DNA from: Nesterenkonia sp. E16_10
GTDB taxonomy: Bacteria > Actinomycetota > Actinomycetes > Actinomycetales > Micrococcaceae
Reading direction: 5' to 3'
NCBI RefSeq assembly: GCF_017347085.1
Contig: NZ_JADPSA010000001.1
Span: 1 to 64,000, forward strand
Length of the DNA: 64,000 bases
The stretch's first letter is position 1; each line of letters opens with the position of its first letter. The notes beneath the pieces were generated by a model. It was not told the origin of the DNA, did no database searches, and was given only the letters and a program-made list of their open reading frames with translations. The position numbers were made by a program, and so were the translations under genes. Shown one piece after another: positions 1-9,233 of the stretch.

Positions 1-2
1 CC

Positions 3-674
3 CCATCTCCAACGCCGACCCCCACCCCGACACCGTCTCCAACCCCGACGCCCACCCCCACACCGTCTCCAACCTCGACCGCGGATCCGAATGAACACAC
101 CGCCGTCGTCGTCCGCATCATCGACGGGGACACCGTGGAGCTGGATTCCGGAGACACCGTGCGGGTCAGCGGGATCGACACGCCTGAACGCGGCGAGTGT
201 CACTTCGACACCGCCTCCGCTCGGATGAGTGAACTCGTGCTGGGCAAGACGGTCACCCTGACCCGCGATGGCGAGGACACCGATCGCTATGACCGGATCC
301 TGCGCTATGTCGACGTCGACGGCGACGACGCCGGCATCACGCTGATCCAGGAGGGCCTCGCCACCGCCCGCTATGACTCGCGGGACGGCTACGGCTTCCA
401 CACTCGCGAGCCGGACTACATCTCCGCCGACGACGGCGCTCCGCTGCAGACCTGCGCCCCAGAGCCGGCACCGGCACCCGCTCCAGCCCCGGCACCTGCC
501 CCCGGCCCGGCCCAGCAGGGCGCGAACTGCGATCCCAACTACACCCCCTGCATCCCGGTCTTCCCGCCGGACATCAACTGCGGCGATCTCGATGTCTCGG
601 TCCGAGTCATCGGCATCGACGTCCATGGCCTGGACGGCGATGGCGACGGCTTCGGATGCGAGGCCAATGGCTGA
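3..674 (+). CDS. Thermonuclease (staphylococcal nuclease-like) with C-terminal excalibur domain, 5'-truncated
   Basis: The frame is open from the left window edge, so the N-terminus (probably a signal peptide) is missing. A Pro/Thr/Ser linker is followed by the SNase core: VVVRIIDGDTVEL with the calcium-binding Asp residues, then SGIDTPERGE carrying the catalytic Arg of the family, and a second half with the basic strand around ARYDSRDGYG. After a PAPAPAP spacer comes an excalibur domain: NCDPNYTPC at its start, then the calcium-loop-like DGDGDGFGCE just before the stop. SNase plus excalibur is a common arrangement for secreted or surface nucleases of Gram-positive bacteria. The family cleaves DNA and RNA to 3'-phosphates. 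Family call is firm; export is inferred because the start is not in the window. Confidence 0.87.
   Translation, partial: PSPTPTPTPTPSPTPTPTPTPSPTSTADPNEHTAVVVRIIDGDTVELDSGDTVRVSGIDTPERGECHFDTASARMSELVLGKTVTLTRDGEDTDRYDRILRYVDVDGDDAGITLIQEGLATARYDSRDGYGFHTREPDYISADDGAPLQTCAPEPAPAPAPAPAPAPGPAQQGANCDPNYTPCIPVFPPDINCGDLDVSVRVIGIDVHGLDGDGDGFGCEANG
6..80 (+). repeat. 30-bp tandem repeat encoding Pro/Thr/Ser linker
   Basis: Two and a half copies of an imperfect 30-bp unit starting TCTCCAAC (about 6-35, 36-65, 66-80) encode the PTPTP-type linker of the nuclease. The array probably continues left of the window and may vary in copy number. Confidence 0.7.
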
Positions 675-691
675 GGCACTATCGTGCTGAC

Positions 692-949
692 ATGGCACAA
701 CGGCCCACATCCAGCGAAAATCAACCTGTGGAGCAGTTCACCGCTGATCCCGCTGTGCTCGAGTGGGCCACCGGCGGAAGGTTCTGGACCCGCTGGCAGA
801 GCGCGGTCGCGATCATGGGCATCCCACTCATCGCGTGGATGTACCTCGCCCCCTCGGAGCTGCAGCTGACCCCGGTCTGGTACCTGGTGTCCTGGGTGGC
901 GATCTTCCTGGTCGCCACCGTCGCGGGCCGGGTGCGTCGACGCTTCTGA
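692..949 (+). CDS. Small two-helix membrane protein, unknown function
   Basis: An 85-residue protein from the ATG at 692; I chose this over the upstream in-frame GTG because the latter overlaps the nuclease gene. Residues about 29-48 (AVAIMGIPLIAWMYL region) and 57-78 (VWYLVSWVAIFLVATVAG) look like two membrane helices, and the protein ends in a positively charged VRRRF tail. It lies 17 bp after the nuclease gene on the same strand. No family recognised and no clear ribosome binding site seen. Confidence 0.55.
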   Translation: MAQRPTSSENQPVEQFTADPAVLEWATGGRFWTRWQSAVAIMGIPLIAWMYLAPSELQLTPVWYLVSWVAIFLVATVAGRVRRRF

Positions 950-982
950 GCCTGCGCCTGCGCCTGAGTCTGCGCCTGAGTC

Positions 983-1465
983 TCAGCCGCGTCGCATCGG
1001 CACGTGCGGGATGTCGTCTTCCAGGAACGGCTCCCCCGACCGGGAGAACCCGAAGGACTCATACCAGCTCTGCAGCGGGGCCTGCGCGTCGAGCGTCACC
1101 GAAGACTCGGCCGACTGCGCGGCGCAGAGCTCCAGCGCTCGACGCATCAGCTCCCCCGCCACCCCGGTCCCGCGCACCGCAGGACTCGCCACCACACGTC
1201 CGATCCGGAAACCCTCCGGCTCCCGGAGCACCCGCAGCGTGGCGGTGGGTGCGCCGTCGTCCTCGGTGGCCGGCTCGGCAGACGTCCCGCCGACCGCCCA
1301 GAGCATCACCGCTCCCGGTTCGAGGTCCCGGCCATCGAGCTCCGGATACGGGCACTGCTGCTCGACCACGAACACGTCGGTGCGCAGCTGCAGGATCCGG
1401 TAGAGCGTGATGGGATCCATCTGGGCCACCGGGGCGGCGTGAAACGAGGCAGGCATGGGATCCAT
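983..1465 (-). CDS. elaA: ElaA-type GNAT N-acetyltransferase
   Basis: A 160-residue GCN5-related acetyltransferase. The N-terminal block LYRILQLRTDVFVVEQQCPY followed by PELDGRDLEPGA is the hallmark of the ElaA/YyaT group, and RVVASPAVRGTGVAGELMRRA is the acetyl-CoA binding Q/RxxGxG/A loop. The C-terminal LDAQAPLQSWYESFGF matches the family ending. The start is taken at MDPMPAS (1465); longer readings run into the rlmH region on the other strand. ElaA substrates are not well defined. It is divergent from rlmH with only 27 bp between the starts, so the promoters must be compact. Confidence 0.85.
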   Translation of the reverse strand: MDPMPASFHAAPVAQMDPITLYRILQLRTDVFVVEQQCPYPELDGRDLEPGAVMLWAVGGTSAEPATEDDGAPTATLRVLREPEGFRIGRVVASPAVRGTGVAGELMRRALELCAAQSAESSVTLDAQAPLQSWYESFGFSRSGEPFLEDDIPHVPMRRG

Positions 1466-1492
1466 CCTAGGGTTGCCGGTAGTCTCGGGCGT

Positions 1493-1951
1493 ATGACCAT
1501 CACCGCCCTGGCCATTGGCAAGAAGCACGAGAAATGGGCCGTGGAGGGGATCGAGCGCTACACCAAGCGGCTGCGCAAGCCCTATGACCTGGACTGGAAG
1601 CTGCTCCCGCATTCCTCCCGCGAGCACGATGCCGCCCGGCAGGAGGAGTCCGAGCGGATCCTCGCCGCGCTCAAGCCGAAGGACCACGTCATCCTGCTCG
1701 ACGAGCGCGGCAAGAACATCAGTTCCACCAGCCTGGCCGAGCACCTCCAGGGCAGCTTCGACGCCGGGCAACACGTGGTGGTGATCATCGGCGGGGCCTA
1801 CGGGGTCACCGATGAGCTGAATCACCGCGCCGACTTCGTCTGGTCGCTCTCCAGACTCGTGTTCCCGCACCAGCTGGTGCGGATGCTCCTCGCCGAGCAG
1901 GTCTACCGCGCCCAGGAGATCTCCGGTGGACGGTCCTATCACCATGTCTGA
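1493..1951 (+). CDS. rlmH: 23S rRNA (pseudouridine1915-N3)-methyltransferase RlmH
   Basis: A 152-residue SPOUT methyltransferase, normal length for RlmH, which methylates pseudouridine 1915 of helix 69 in 70S ribosomes using S-adenosylmethionine. Visible hallmarks are LLDERGKNISSTSLAEHL, the SAM-knot sequence VVIIGGAYGV, and the C-terminal LSRLVFPHQLVRMLLAEQVYRA then GRSYHHV, close to the invariant family ending with the catalytic His/Tyr. The start ATG at 1493 gives MTITALAIGK. The stop overlaps the next gene by 8 bp. Confidence 0.97.
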   Translation: MTITALAIGKKHEKWAVEGIERYTKRLRKPYDLDWKLLPHSSREHDAARQEESERILAALKPKDHVILLDERGKNISSTSLAEHLQGSFDAGQHVVVIIGGAYGVTDELNHRADFVWSLSRLVFPHQLVRMLLAEQVYRAQEISGGRSYHHV

Positions 1952-2600
1952 GCCCGAAGCAGTCGTCGGGATCCTTGGTGCCGGCCGGGCCGGCACCGCC
2001 TTCGCCCGGGCACTGCTGCGCGCCGGGATCGACGTGGACATCGCTTCGACCCGACCGCCCCGCGCGCTGCAGCATCATCTCAAGATCTACGCCCCGGGCG
2101 CGACGCCGGTGGTGGCCGAGGACATCGCCGAGCGCGCGCGGGACTCCAGCGGCCTGGTGATTCTGGCCGTGCCGCAGGAGGAGCTCGATGAGGTCGCCCC
2201 GGCCTGGGTGGCCGGGACCGTGCTGGTCGACGCGACCAACACCTGGCAGGACGAGCTGCTCCCGAGTTGGCTGCAGGCCGCCGTGGATGAACAGCTGCCC
2301 ACCTCGATGGCGCTGGCCGGCCGGTTCGGCTCCGCCCGGGTGGTCAAGGCGCTGAACCACATCGCCCACTCCGAGATCGACGACGCCGCCATGCCCGAGG
2401 CCGAGCTCTCCCAACGCCGCGCACTCGCCGTGGCCGGAGACGACGACGCCGCCCGAGGGCTGGTCATGGGGCTGCTGGTCCGCATGGGCTTCGACCCGGT
2501 CTCGCTCGGCGCGCTGGCCGCGGGCCGGGTCATGGAGCCTGATGGGCCGCTGTTCAACCGCCCGCTGCGCCGCGAGGATCTGCTGCGCTTCGCTCGCTGA
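1944..2600 (+). CDS. NAD(P)-binding oxidoreductase, F420-dependent NADP reductase-like
   Basis: A 218-residue Rossmann protein. AVVGILGAGRAGTAFARALL near the N-terminus is a GxGxxG dinucleotide loop, and the segments LVILAVPQEELDEV and SARVVKALNHIAH are those of the NADPH-dependent F420 reductase / NAD-binding domain 2-type family. The ATG at 1944 is preferred to the GTG at 1926 because it gives MSEPEA directly before the Rossmann strand. It overlaps rlmH by 8 bp, so it is probably translated from the same message. The substrate is unknown; F420 use is only suggested by similarity. Confidence 0.75.
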   Translation: MSEPEAVVGILGAGRAGTAFARALLRAGIDVDIASTRPPRALQHHLKIYAPGATPVVAEDIAERARDSSGLVILAVPQEELDEVAPAWVAGTVLVDATNTWQDELLPSWLQAAVDEQLPTSMALAGRFGSARVVKALNHIAHSEIDDAAMPEAELSQRRALAVAGDDDAARGLVMGLLVRMGFDPVSLGALAAGRVMEPDGPLFNRPLRREDLLRFAR

Positions 2601-2622
2601 GCCCCCGGTGTTCTGGATCCCC

Positions 2623-3279
2623 TCACCGGGTGCGACGGGTGAAGATCAGATGCACGACTCCGCTCGGTGACGGGGTCGCTTCCACCTCGAAGCGCGCTTC
2701 GATGCCCTCGAGCCCGTCCCAGAGCCGTTCGCCGCGGCCAAGAATGATCGGCACCAGGACCAGGTGCATGACGTCGACCAGATCCGCCTCAAGGAACTGC
2801 CGCAGCGTGGCGACCCCGCCGCCGATCCGGACGTCCAGGCCCCCGGCGAGGTCCCGGGCCTGGGCCAGGGCGGAGACCGGGTCGGCGTCCACGAAGTGGA
2901 AGGTCGTGCCGCCGTCCATCTCGAGCATCGGCCGCGGATGGTGGGTCAGCACGACCACCGGGGTATGGAAGACCGGGTTCTCACCCCACCAACCCCGCCA
3001 TTCCTCGTCCGCCCAGGGGCCGCGCTGCGGACCGAACTTATGCCGTCCCATGATCTCGGCACCGATCCGGGTTCCCCACTGGCTGGCGAACGCCTCGTCG
3101 ACCCCGCGGGATCCCTGGGTCTTCCCCGGCAGGCCCATCTCCCGGAAGGTCCGGGTCTCGAAGGCCCACTCCATCAGGCGCATCCCGGCGTGACCGAAGG
3201 GCGCCTCCAACGACTGACCCTCCCCTGCGCCGAAGCCGTCGAGGGAGATCGAGAAGTTGTGCACGCGGACCAGTGACAT
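2623..3279 (-). CDS. RibD C-terminal / dihydrofolate reductase family protein
   Basis: A 218-residue protein starting MSLVRVHNFSISLDGFGAG, the typical first strand of RibD_C reductases, followed by EIMGRHKFG and a Trp-rich loop, VVVLTHHPRP, the dinucleotide-binding strand VRIGGGVATLRQFLEADLVD, and the C-terminal LVPIILGRGERLWDGL. The family uses NADPH; the riboflavin branch reduces the ribosyl side chain, but stand-alone members like this one are mostly uncharacterised. It is monocistronic and divergent from lhr across a 248-bp gap in which I see no other gene. Confidence 0.85.
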   Translation of the reverse strand: MSLVRVHNFSISLDGFGAGEGQSLEAPFGHAGMRLMEWAFETRTFREMGLPGKTQGSRGVDEAFASQWGTRIGAEIMGRHKFGPQRGPWADEEWRGWWGENPVFHTPVVVLTHHPRPMLEMDGGTTFHFVDADPVSALAQARDLAGGLDVRIGGGVATLRQFLEADLVDVMHLVLVPIILGRGERLWDGLEGIEARFEVEATPSPSGVVHLIFTRRTR

Positions 3280-3527
3280 GGCATCTCCCGAGCCTTCTCT
3301 CACGTCTTCACTCCCGCGTGATCGCCTGCCGGTGATCACGCCAGCCTTCTCGAGCCTCAAGCTACTCGCGCTCAGGTGCGGATGACCATGGTGGGAACGC
3401 TGGCAGATCGTGGGCGGCTCACGGGGAAATGGGTGCTGCGGCGAGCGCGCACTCCACCGCCTCGGCACCGATCGACCTGTGGCGAGATGCGTCAGGCGAT
3501 GTCCGTGGCGGCCTCTAGAGTTAGACC

Positions 3528-6500
3528 ATGACCGCCCTGGCCCCTTTCACCGAGCCCACCCGGCGTTGGTTCCAGGCATCCTTCGGGCAGCCCACGTCCG
3601 CGCAGGCCGGTGCCTGGGACGCGGTGGCGCGGGGCAAGAACGCGCTGGTGGTCGCGCCCACCGGTTCGGGCAAGACGCTCTCAGCCTTCCTGTGGTCGAT
3701 CGACCAGCTCTTCGCCGCACCCACCGCGGGCACCTCGGTGCTCTACATCTCCCCGCTGAAGGCGCTCGGCGTGGACATCGAACGGAACCTGCGCAGCCCG
3801 CTGGTCGGGATCGCGCACACCGCCCGTCGGCTCGCCGCCGAGGGCTCCGCCCAGGAGCCGGCGGAGATCACGGTGGGGGTGCGCACCGGTGACTCCACGC
3901 CCAAGGAGCGCCGGGACCTGGTCCGGAAGCCCCCGCAGATCCTGATCACCACCCCCGAATCGCTCTACCTGATGCTCACCTCACAGGCACGCAACACCCT
4001 GTCCGGGGTCAAGACCGTGATCCTGGACGAGGTGCACGCCCTGGCCGGCACCAAGCGCGGCGCCCACCTGGCGGTCTCGCTGGAACGGCTGAATAACCTG
4101 CTGGAGACCCCGGCCCAGCGGATCGGACTCTCCGCCACAGTGGAACCCCGGGAAGAGGTGGCCCGCTTCCTCGGCGGCACCGCAGCGGTGGAGATCGTGG
4201 CGCCGAAGTCGGAGAAGACCTGGGACATCACCGTCTCGGTGCCGGTGGAGGACCTCGCCTCCCCCAGCACCGCGCCGCCCGAGAGCGCAGCTGCCCTCTC
4301 CGGCGCCGCCTCGAACGGGCGCGCAGAGCCCGAGTCTGCGGCGGAGATCCCCGCCCTCGGTGCTGGAATCGAGGTCCTGCCGGAGGACGTCCTGTCCAGC
4401 GACCAGCCGCTGCAGCCCAGCATCTGGCCGCATGTGGAGCACCGGGTGGTGGACCTGGTCACCGAGAACCGCTCGACCATCGTCTTTGTGAACTCCCGCC
4501 GGCTCGCTGAGAAGCTCACGGGCCGGATCAATGAGATCTGGTCCGAGCGCCAGCCCCCTGCCGCCCACGACGAGGCCTCGACCTCGGCCTCCGGGGGCGA
4601 GTCGGAGACCGAGGAGCCGGCCCCGCTGGCCCGGTCGCACCACGGCTCGGTCTCGAAGGAACAGCGCAAGCTCACCGAGGAGGCGCTGAAATCCGGCCAG
4701 CTGCGCTGCGTTGTGGCCACCTCCTCCCTGGAGCTCGGCATCGATATGGGCGCCGTGGATCTGGTGATCCAGGTGGAGGCGCCCTTCGCCGTCTCGGCCG
4801 GGCTGCAGCGGATCGGCCGCGCCGGACACCAGGTGGGTGAGGTCTCGGTGGGCTGGTTCTTCCCCAAGCACCGCGGAGACCTGGTGAGCACCGCCGTCAT
4901 CGTGGAACGGATGCTCGCCGGGCAGATCGAAGCGCTGCACATCCCGCGCAACCCGCTGGACATCCTGGCCCAGCAGACCGTGGCCGCCGCCGCGATGGAC
5001 CCGCTGGATGTGGAGTCCTGGTTCGAGACGCTGCGCCGCAGCGCCCCCTTCGCGACCCTGCCCCGCTCCGCCTATGAGGCCACCCTGGACCTGCTCGCCG
5101 GCAAATACCCCTCCGACCGGTTCGCCGAGCTGCGCCCCCGGGTGGTCTGGGACCGCGACGCCGGCACCGTCACCGGGCGCCCGGGCGCGCAGCGGATCGC
5201 GGTCACCTCCGGCGGCACCATCCCCGACCGAGGGCTCTTCGGGGTCTACCTCGCCGGCGGAGAGGACTCCGGCTCGGCCCGCTCCGGCGGTCGCCGGGTC
5301 GGGGAGCTCGATGAAGAGATGGTCTACGAGTCCCGAGTCGGTGACGTCTTCGCGCTGGGGGCCACCAGCTGGCGGATCCAGGAGATCACCTTCGATCGGG
5401 TGCTGGTCGTGCCGGCCTTCGGGCAGCCCGCCTCGCTGCCGTTCTGGCGCGGGGACGGCTTCGGCCGCCCGGCCGAGCTCGGCCGCGCACTGGGCCGGTT
5501 CACTCGCGAGGTCCACTCCGGAGCGGCCGAGCCCACCGCGGAACGGCTCACCGCGCTGGGCATGGACACCTGGGCGCAGGAGAACCTGCTGCGCTACTTC
5601 ACCGAACAGCAGGAAGCCGCCGGGGTGCTCCCCAGCGACACCACCCTGGTGGTGGAACAGACCAAGGACGAGCTCGGCGACTGGCGGATCGTGCTGCTCT
5701 CCCCCTACGGCCTGCAGGTCCACGCCCCCTGGGCGCTCGCGGTCGGCGAGCGCCTGCATGATCGGTTCGGCCTCGACGGCTCGGCCATGGCCAGCGACGA
5801 CGGAATCGTGCTGCGGGTCCCGATGATGGACGAGGATCCACCCGGCGCGGAGCTCTTCGCCTTCGACCCCGACGAGCTCGAGGACCTGGTCACCGGCCAG
5901 GTCAGCTCCTCGGCCCTGTTCGCCGGCCGGTTCCGGGAGGCCGCCGCCAGGGCCCTGCTGCTGCCCAAGCAGAACCCCGGTCAGCGGACCCCGCTGTGGC
6001 AGCAGCGCCAGCGCTCCTCCCAGCTGCTGGAGGTCGCCTCCGGGTATCCCGACTTCCCGGTGATCATGGAGGCCATGCGGGAGGTGCTGCAGGACGTCTA
6101 CGACATGCCGGCGCTGCTGGAGCTGCTGCGCAGCATCGCCCAGCGCGGGGTCAAGATCGTGGAGACCACCACCTCCAAGCCCTCCCCCTTCGCCCAGTCG
6201 ATCCTCTTCGGCTACATCGCCCAGTTCCTCTACGAGGGGGACTCTCCGCTGGCCGAACGCCGGGCCGCCGCACTCTCGGTGGACCCGGCGCTGCTGGGAG
6301 AGCTGCTGGGCAGGGTGGAGCTGCGCGAGTTCCTCGACGCCGCGATCATCGCCGAATCCGAGGCCTACGCCCAACGGCTGATCCCCTCCCGGCACCTGCG
6401 CGGAGAAGAGGGCGTCGCGGACCTGCTGCGCCTGCTCGGTCCGCTGACCTCCGAGCAGCTCGCCGCCCGACTCGAAGACGGCGAGCCGGCCGAGGAGCAC

Positions 6501-8402
6501 GCCGAAGCGCTGGTCTCCCACCAGCGCGCCTTCCGGGTCATGTGGCGCACCGGCACGGCCGGGGCCGGGGAGTCCGAGCAGGACCAGACCGAGCAGCGCT
6601 ACGCCGCGATCGAGGACGCCTCCCGGCTGCGTGACGGGCTGGGCACCCCGATGCCGGTCGGCATCCCCTACGCCTTCCTCGACCCGGTGGAGGACCCGCT
6701 CGGGGACCTCCTCGGCCGCTATGCCCGCACCCACGGGCCCTTCCTGGTGGAGGAGGCGGCCGCCGAGCTGGGGCTCAGCCGCGCCGTCGTGGTGGACACG
6801 CTGAACCGTCTGGTCCGTGAGCACCGGGTGGTGGAGGGGCTGTTCCGGCCCGACCGGGTCATCCCCGCCGACGCGCGCCCCGGGACGGTGGAGTACTGCG
6901 ACACCGAGATGCTGCGCAGGATCCGGCGCCGCTCGCTGGCGGCCCTGCGCGCCCAGGTGGAGCCGGTGCCGACACCCGCCTACGCCCAGTTCCTGCTCGA
7001 GTGGCAGGGCATCACCGCCGCCCGGGGGAAGGGCTCCTCGGCCTCGGGGGTCTCAGCCGTGGCGGAATCTCTGGCCCAGCTCTCGGGGGCCGCGGCCCCG
7101 GCCAGCGCGTGGGAGTCCTATATCCTCCCGGCCCGGGTCCCCGACTACCGTCCGGGAATGCTCGATGAGCTGCTCTCCGCCGGGGAGTTCCTCGCCGTGG
7201 GCAAGGGCGCGCTCAGCGGACATGACGGCTGGCTGGCCTTCTACCCCCGCGAGGACGCCGAGGCGCTGCTGAATCAGCCCGGCAGCGCAGGGCTGGGCAG
7301 CAACGGTGAGGATTTCAGCCCCACCGCGCTGCAGGCCGCGATCCTCGAGGTTCTCACCCGGGGCGGCGCCTGGTTCATCGAGGCGCTGCACGACCAGCTC
7401 GACCCTGAGCTCACCGGCTCTCGAGAGACCACCAAGAACGCGCTCTGGGAGCTGTTCTGGGCCGGCCGGGTCGCCCCCGACAGCTTCACCGCGCTGCGCC
7501 GCTTCATGTCCACCGGGACCACTGCGCACAAGAAGCAGCCCACTCCGGCAAGGCCGAGGCACAGCTCCCGGCGAATGGCGCTGCGCCGAGCCACCGAATC
7601 CCACCGCGCCCGGGTCGGTGGGTCCGCAGCCTCCGGGCCGGGCGGGGCGGGCGGCCGCTGGCAGCTGGTCCCGACCGGGTCGGTGGATGCCACCGTTGCC
7701 GCGCACACTCGTGCCGAGATCCTGCTGGATCGCTACGGGGTGGTCACCCGCGGCTCGGTGATGTCCGAGCAGCAGTCAGGACTCGGCGCCTCCGCCAAGG
7801 GCGGTTTCGCGGCGGTCTACAAGGTGCTCTCGGCGGCCGAGGACTCCGGGCAGATCCGGCGCGGCTATTTCATCGAACAGCTCGGCGCCGCCCAGTTCAC
7901 CTCCTCGGCGACCATCGATCAGCTGCGCTGGATCTCTGAACGCCTCGAGGACGCCGCCGAGCAGGACCGCGCAGAATCGGAGTCCGGGTCGCCCCGGGCG
8001 GGGAGCACCGGGACCTCGGGCGCCCGGAAGCAGCAGGACGCGGCCGTGGTGCTCGCGGCCACCGACCCGGCCAACCCCTACGGGGCCGCCCTGGACTGGC
8101 CGGAGCTGGAGAACTCCACGCACCTGCCCGGACGCAAGGCGGGCGCCGTCGTCGTGCTCTACCGCGGCCAGCTGGTACTCTACATGGAACGCGGAGGCCG
8201 CACCCTGCTGCTCTTCACCGAGGAGGAGTCCACCATGGATCTGATCTCCCGGGCCCTGGTGCCGGCGCTGCGCGCCGCGAAGACCGGTCGGATCGCGGTG
8301 GAGCGGGTCAATGGCGACCGCATCCTGACCCACCCGCTGGGACAGCTGCTGCGCGACGCCGGTTTCAACTCCTCCCCCTCCGGGCTGAGATTCGCGCCCT
8401 GA
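3528..8402 (+). CDS. lhr: Lhr-type ATP-dependent superfamily 2 DNA helicase
   Basis: At 1624 residues this is a full-length bacterial Lhr. Motif I is APTGSGKT at residues 43-50, Ia-type ISPLKAL at about 74-80, TTPESL at 141-146, motif II DEVH at 167-170 and motif III SAT shortly after. The second RecA domain has FVNSRRLAEKL and motif VI QRIGRAGHQ. These are followed by a winged-helix and Lhr core (TSGGTIPDRGLFGV, GATSWRIQEI) and a long C-terminal extension. Lhr translocates 3'-5' on single-stranded DNA and unwinds RNA:DNA hybrids in mycobacteria, with a role in mutagen-response repair. Pro/Ala/Glu-rich inserts sit around residues 245-280 and 345-370, and a basic low-complexity stretch around 1330-1380. 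The gene stands alone. Confidence 0.95.
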   Translation: MTALAPFTEPTRRWFQASFGQPTSAQAGAWDAVARGKNALVVAPTGSGKTLSAFLWSIDQLFAAPTAGTSVLYISPLKALGVDIERNLRSPLVGIAHTARRLAAEGSAQEPAEITVGVRTGDSTPKERRDLVRKPPQILITTPESLYLMLTSQARNTLSGVKTVILDEVHALAGTKRGAHLAVSLERLNNLLETPAQRIGLSATVEPREEVARFLGGTAAVEIVAPKSEKTWDITVSVPVEDLASPSTAPPESAAALSGAASNGRAEPESAAEIPALGAGIEVLPEDVLSSDQPLQPSIWPHVEHRVVDLVTENRSTIVFVNSRRLAEKLTGRINEIWSERQPPAAHDEASTSASGGESETEEPAPLARSHHGSVSKEQRKLTEEALKSGQLRCVVATSSLELGIDMGAVDLVIQVEAPFAVSAGLQRIGRAGHQVGEVSVGWFFPKHRGDLVSTAVIVERMLAGQIEALHIPRNPLDILAQQTVAAAAMDPLDVESWFETLRRSAPFATLPRSAYEATLDLLAGKYPSDRFAELRPRVVWDRDAGTVTGRPGAQRIAVTSGGTIPDRGLFGVYLAGGEDSGSARSGGRRVGELDEEMVYESRVGDVFALGATSWRIQEITFDRVLVVPAFGQPASLPFWRGDGFGRPAELGRALGRFTREVHSGAAEPTAERLTALGMDTWAQENLLRYFTEQQEAAGVLPSDTTLVVEQTKDELGDWRIVLLSPYGLQVHAPWALAVGERLHDRFGLDGSAMASDDGIVLRVPMMDEDPPGAELFAFDPDELEDLVTGQVSSSALFAGRFREAAARALLLPKQNPGQRTPLWQQRQRSSQLLEVASGYPDFPVIMEAMREVLQDVYDMPALLELLRSIAQRGVKIVETTTSKPSPFAQSILFGYIAQFLYEGDSPLAERRAAALSVDPALLGELLGRVELREFLDAAIIAESEAYAQRLIPSRHLRGEEGVADLLRLLGPLTSEQLAARLEDGEPAEEHAEALVSHQRAFRVMWRTGTAGAGESEQDQTEQRYAAIEDASRLRDGLGTPMPVGIPYAFLDPVEDPLGDLLGRYARTHGPFLVEEAAAELGLSRAVVVDTLNRLVREHRVVEGLFRPDRVIPADARPGTVEYCDTEMLRRIRRRSLAALRAQVEPVPTPAYAQFLLEWQGITAARGKGSSASGVSAVAESLAQLSGAAAPASAWESYILPARVPDYRPGMLDELLSAGEFLAVGKGALSGHDGWLAFYPREDAEALLNQPGSAGLGSNGEDFSPTALQAAILEVLTRGGAWFIEALHDQLDPELTGSRETTKNALWELFWAGRVAPDSFTALRRFMSTGTTAHKKQPTPARPRHSSRRMALRRATESHRARVGGSAASGPGGAGGRWQLVPTGSVDATVAAHTRAEILLDRYGVVTRGSVMSEQQSGLGASAKGGFAAVYKVLSAAEDSGQIRRGYFIEQLGAAQFTSSATIDQLRWISERLEDAAEQDRAESESGSPRAGSTGTSGARKQQDAAVVLAATDPANPYGAALDWPELENSTHLPGRKAGAVVVLYRGQLVLYMERGGRTLLLFTEEESTMDLISRALVPALRAAKTGRIAVERVNGDRILTHPLGQLLRDAGFNSSPSGLRFAP

Positions 8403-8500
8403 CCATCCCCCATGAGCACCCCCACGGAGCACCCCCATGCCAGCTCACCCGCGCCGAGCCCGGTCACAGAGAACTCAGAAATTCCGGCTAGGCTGAAGCC

Positions 8501-9196
8501 ATGACTCTTTGCATTCCGTTTCTGATGTTCCAGGGTCAGGCCCAAGAAGCGATCGAGCACTACCTCAAGGTCTTCCCGGACGCTGAGCTCTTGGAGATCG
8601 TGCACCACCCCGAGGGCACCGAGATCTATGACCCGGCCCCGCCGGCCTCCGCCGAGGACCTCGACGACGCCGTGGCGGTGGATCTCGCCGAGGTGGACCT
8701 CCCAGAGGACACCGAGGCCGGGGAAGCAAGCCACGCCGCAGCAGAGTCCGAGCCGGGGGACACCGGTGACCTGCCCGAGCCGACCCAGCCTGACTCGGGT
8801 GAACCCGAGTCCACTGAGACCACGCTGATCACGGTCGAGCATGCCGAGGACGCGTCAGATCCGGACGAGGTCCCGATCGCTCCGGTGCCTCTCGTGGCCA
8901 CCGCGCAGCTGAAGATCGGCGGGCAGGTGCTGATGATCCAGGACAGCCTGATGAAGCACGAGTTCGGCTTCACCCCCTCGATCTCGGTGGCCGTGGTGGT
9001 GGACTCCACCGCAGAGTTCCATCAGATCGTGGACAGCCTGGCTCCGGGTGGGGAGTTCCTCATGGAACCCGGCGACTACGACTTCGCGGCCAACTTCGCC
9101 TGGATCAAGGACCGCTTCGGCATGTCCTGGCAGGTCAACCAGCCCCTGGGCCAGCCCGAGCCCACCGCGCAGGCCGAGGCGCCGGTCTGGGGCTGA
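8501..9196 (+). CDS. PhnB/VOC-like protein with large acidic insertion
   Basis: A 231-residue protein. Residues 1-44 (FLMFQGQAQEAIEHYLKVFP, then EIYDP) and about 131-215 (ATAQLKIGGQVLMIQDS, PSISVAVVVDS, then FAWIKDRFGMSWQV) form a PhnB / 3-demethylubiquinone-methyltransferase-like fold of the VOC superfamily. Between the halves is an 85-residue Asp/Glu/Pro/Thr-rich segment absent from usual members, which are about 130-160 residues. Despite the historical name such proteins are not shown to be methyltransferases, and no function can be assigned. The ATG at 8501 starts MTLCIPF, the usual family start. Confidence 0.72.
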   Translation: MTLCIPFLMFQGQAQEAIEHYLKVFPDAELLEIVHHPEGTEIYDPAPPASAEDLDDAVAVDLAEVDLPEDTEAGEASHAAAESEPGDTGDLPEPTQPDSGEPESTETTLITVEHAEDASDPDEVPIAPVPLVATAQLKIGGQVLMIQDSLMKHEFGFTPSISVAVVVDSTAEFHQIVDSLAPGGEFLMEPGDYDFAANFAWIKDRFGMSWQVNQPLGQPEPTAQAEAPVWG

Positions 9197-9233
9197 GCCT
9201 CCCCGGCTCGCCGACCTGCACAGACCCTGACCT

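Noticed and set aside
3981-6824. A 947-codon open frame antisense to lhr
   Set aside because: High-GC third-position bias opens long shadow frames opposite real genes. The translation is low-complexity (His/Gln/Gly-rich) with no domain, while the sense strand encodes an intact helicase.
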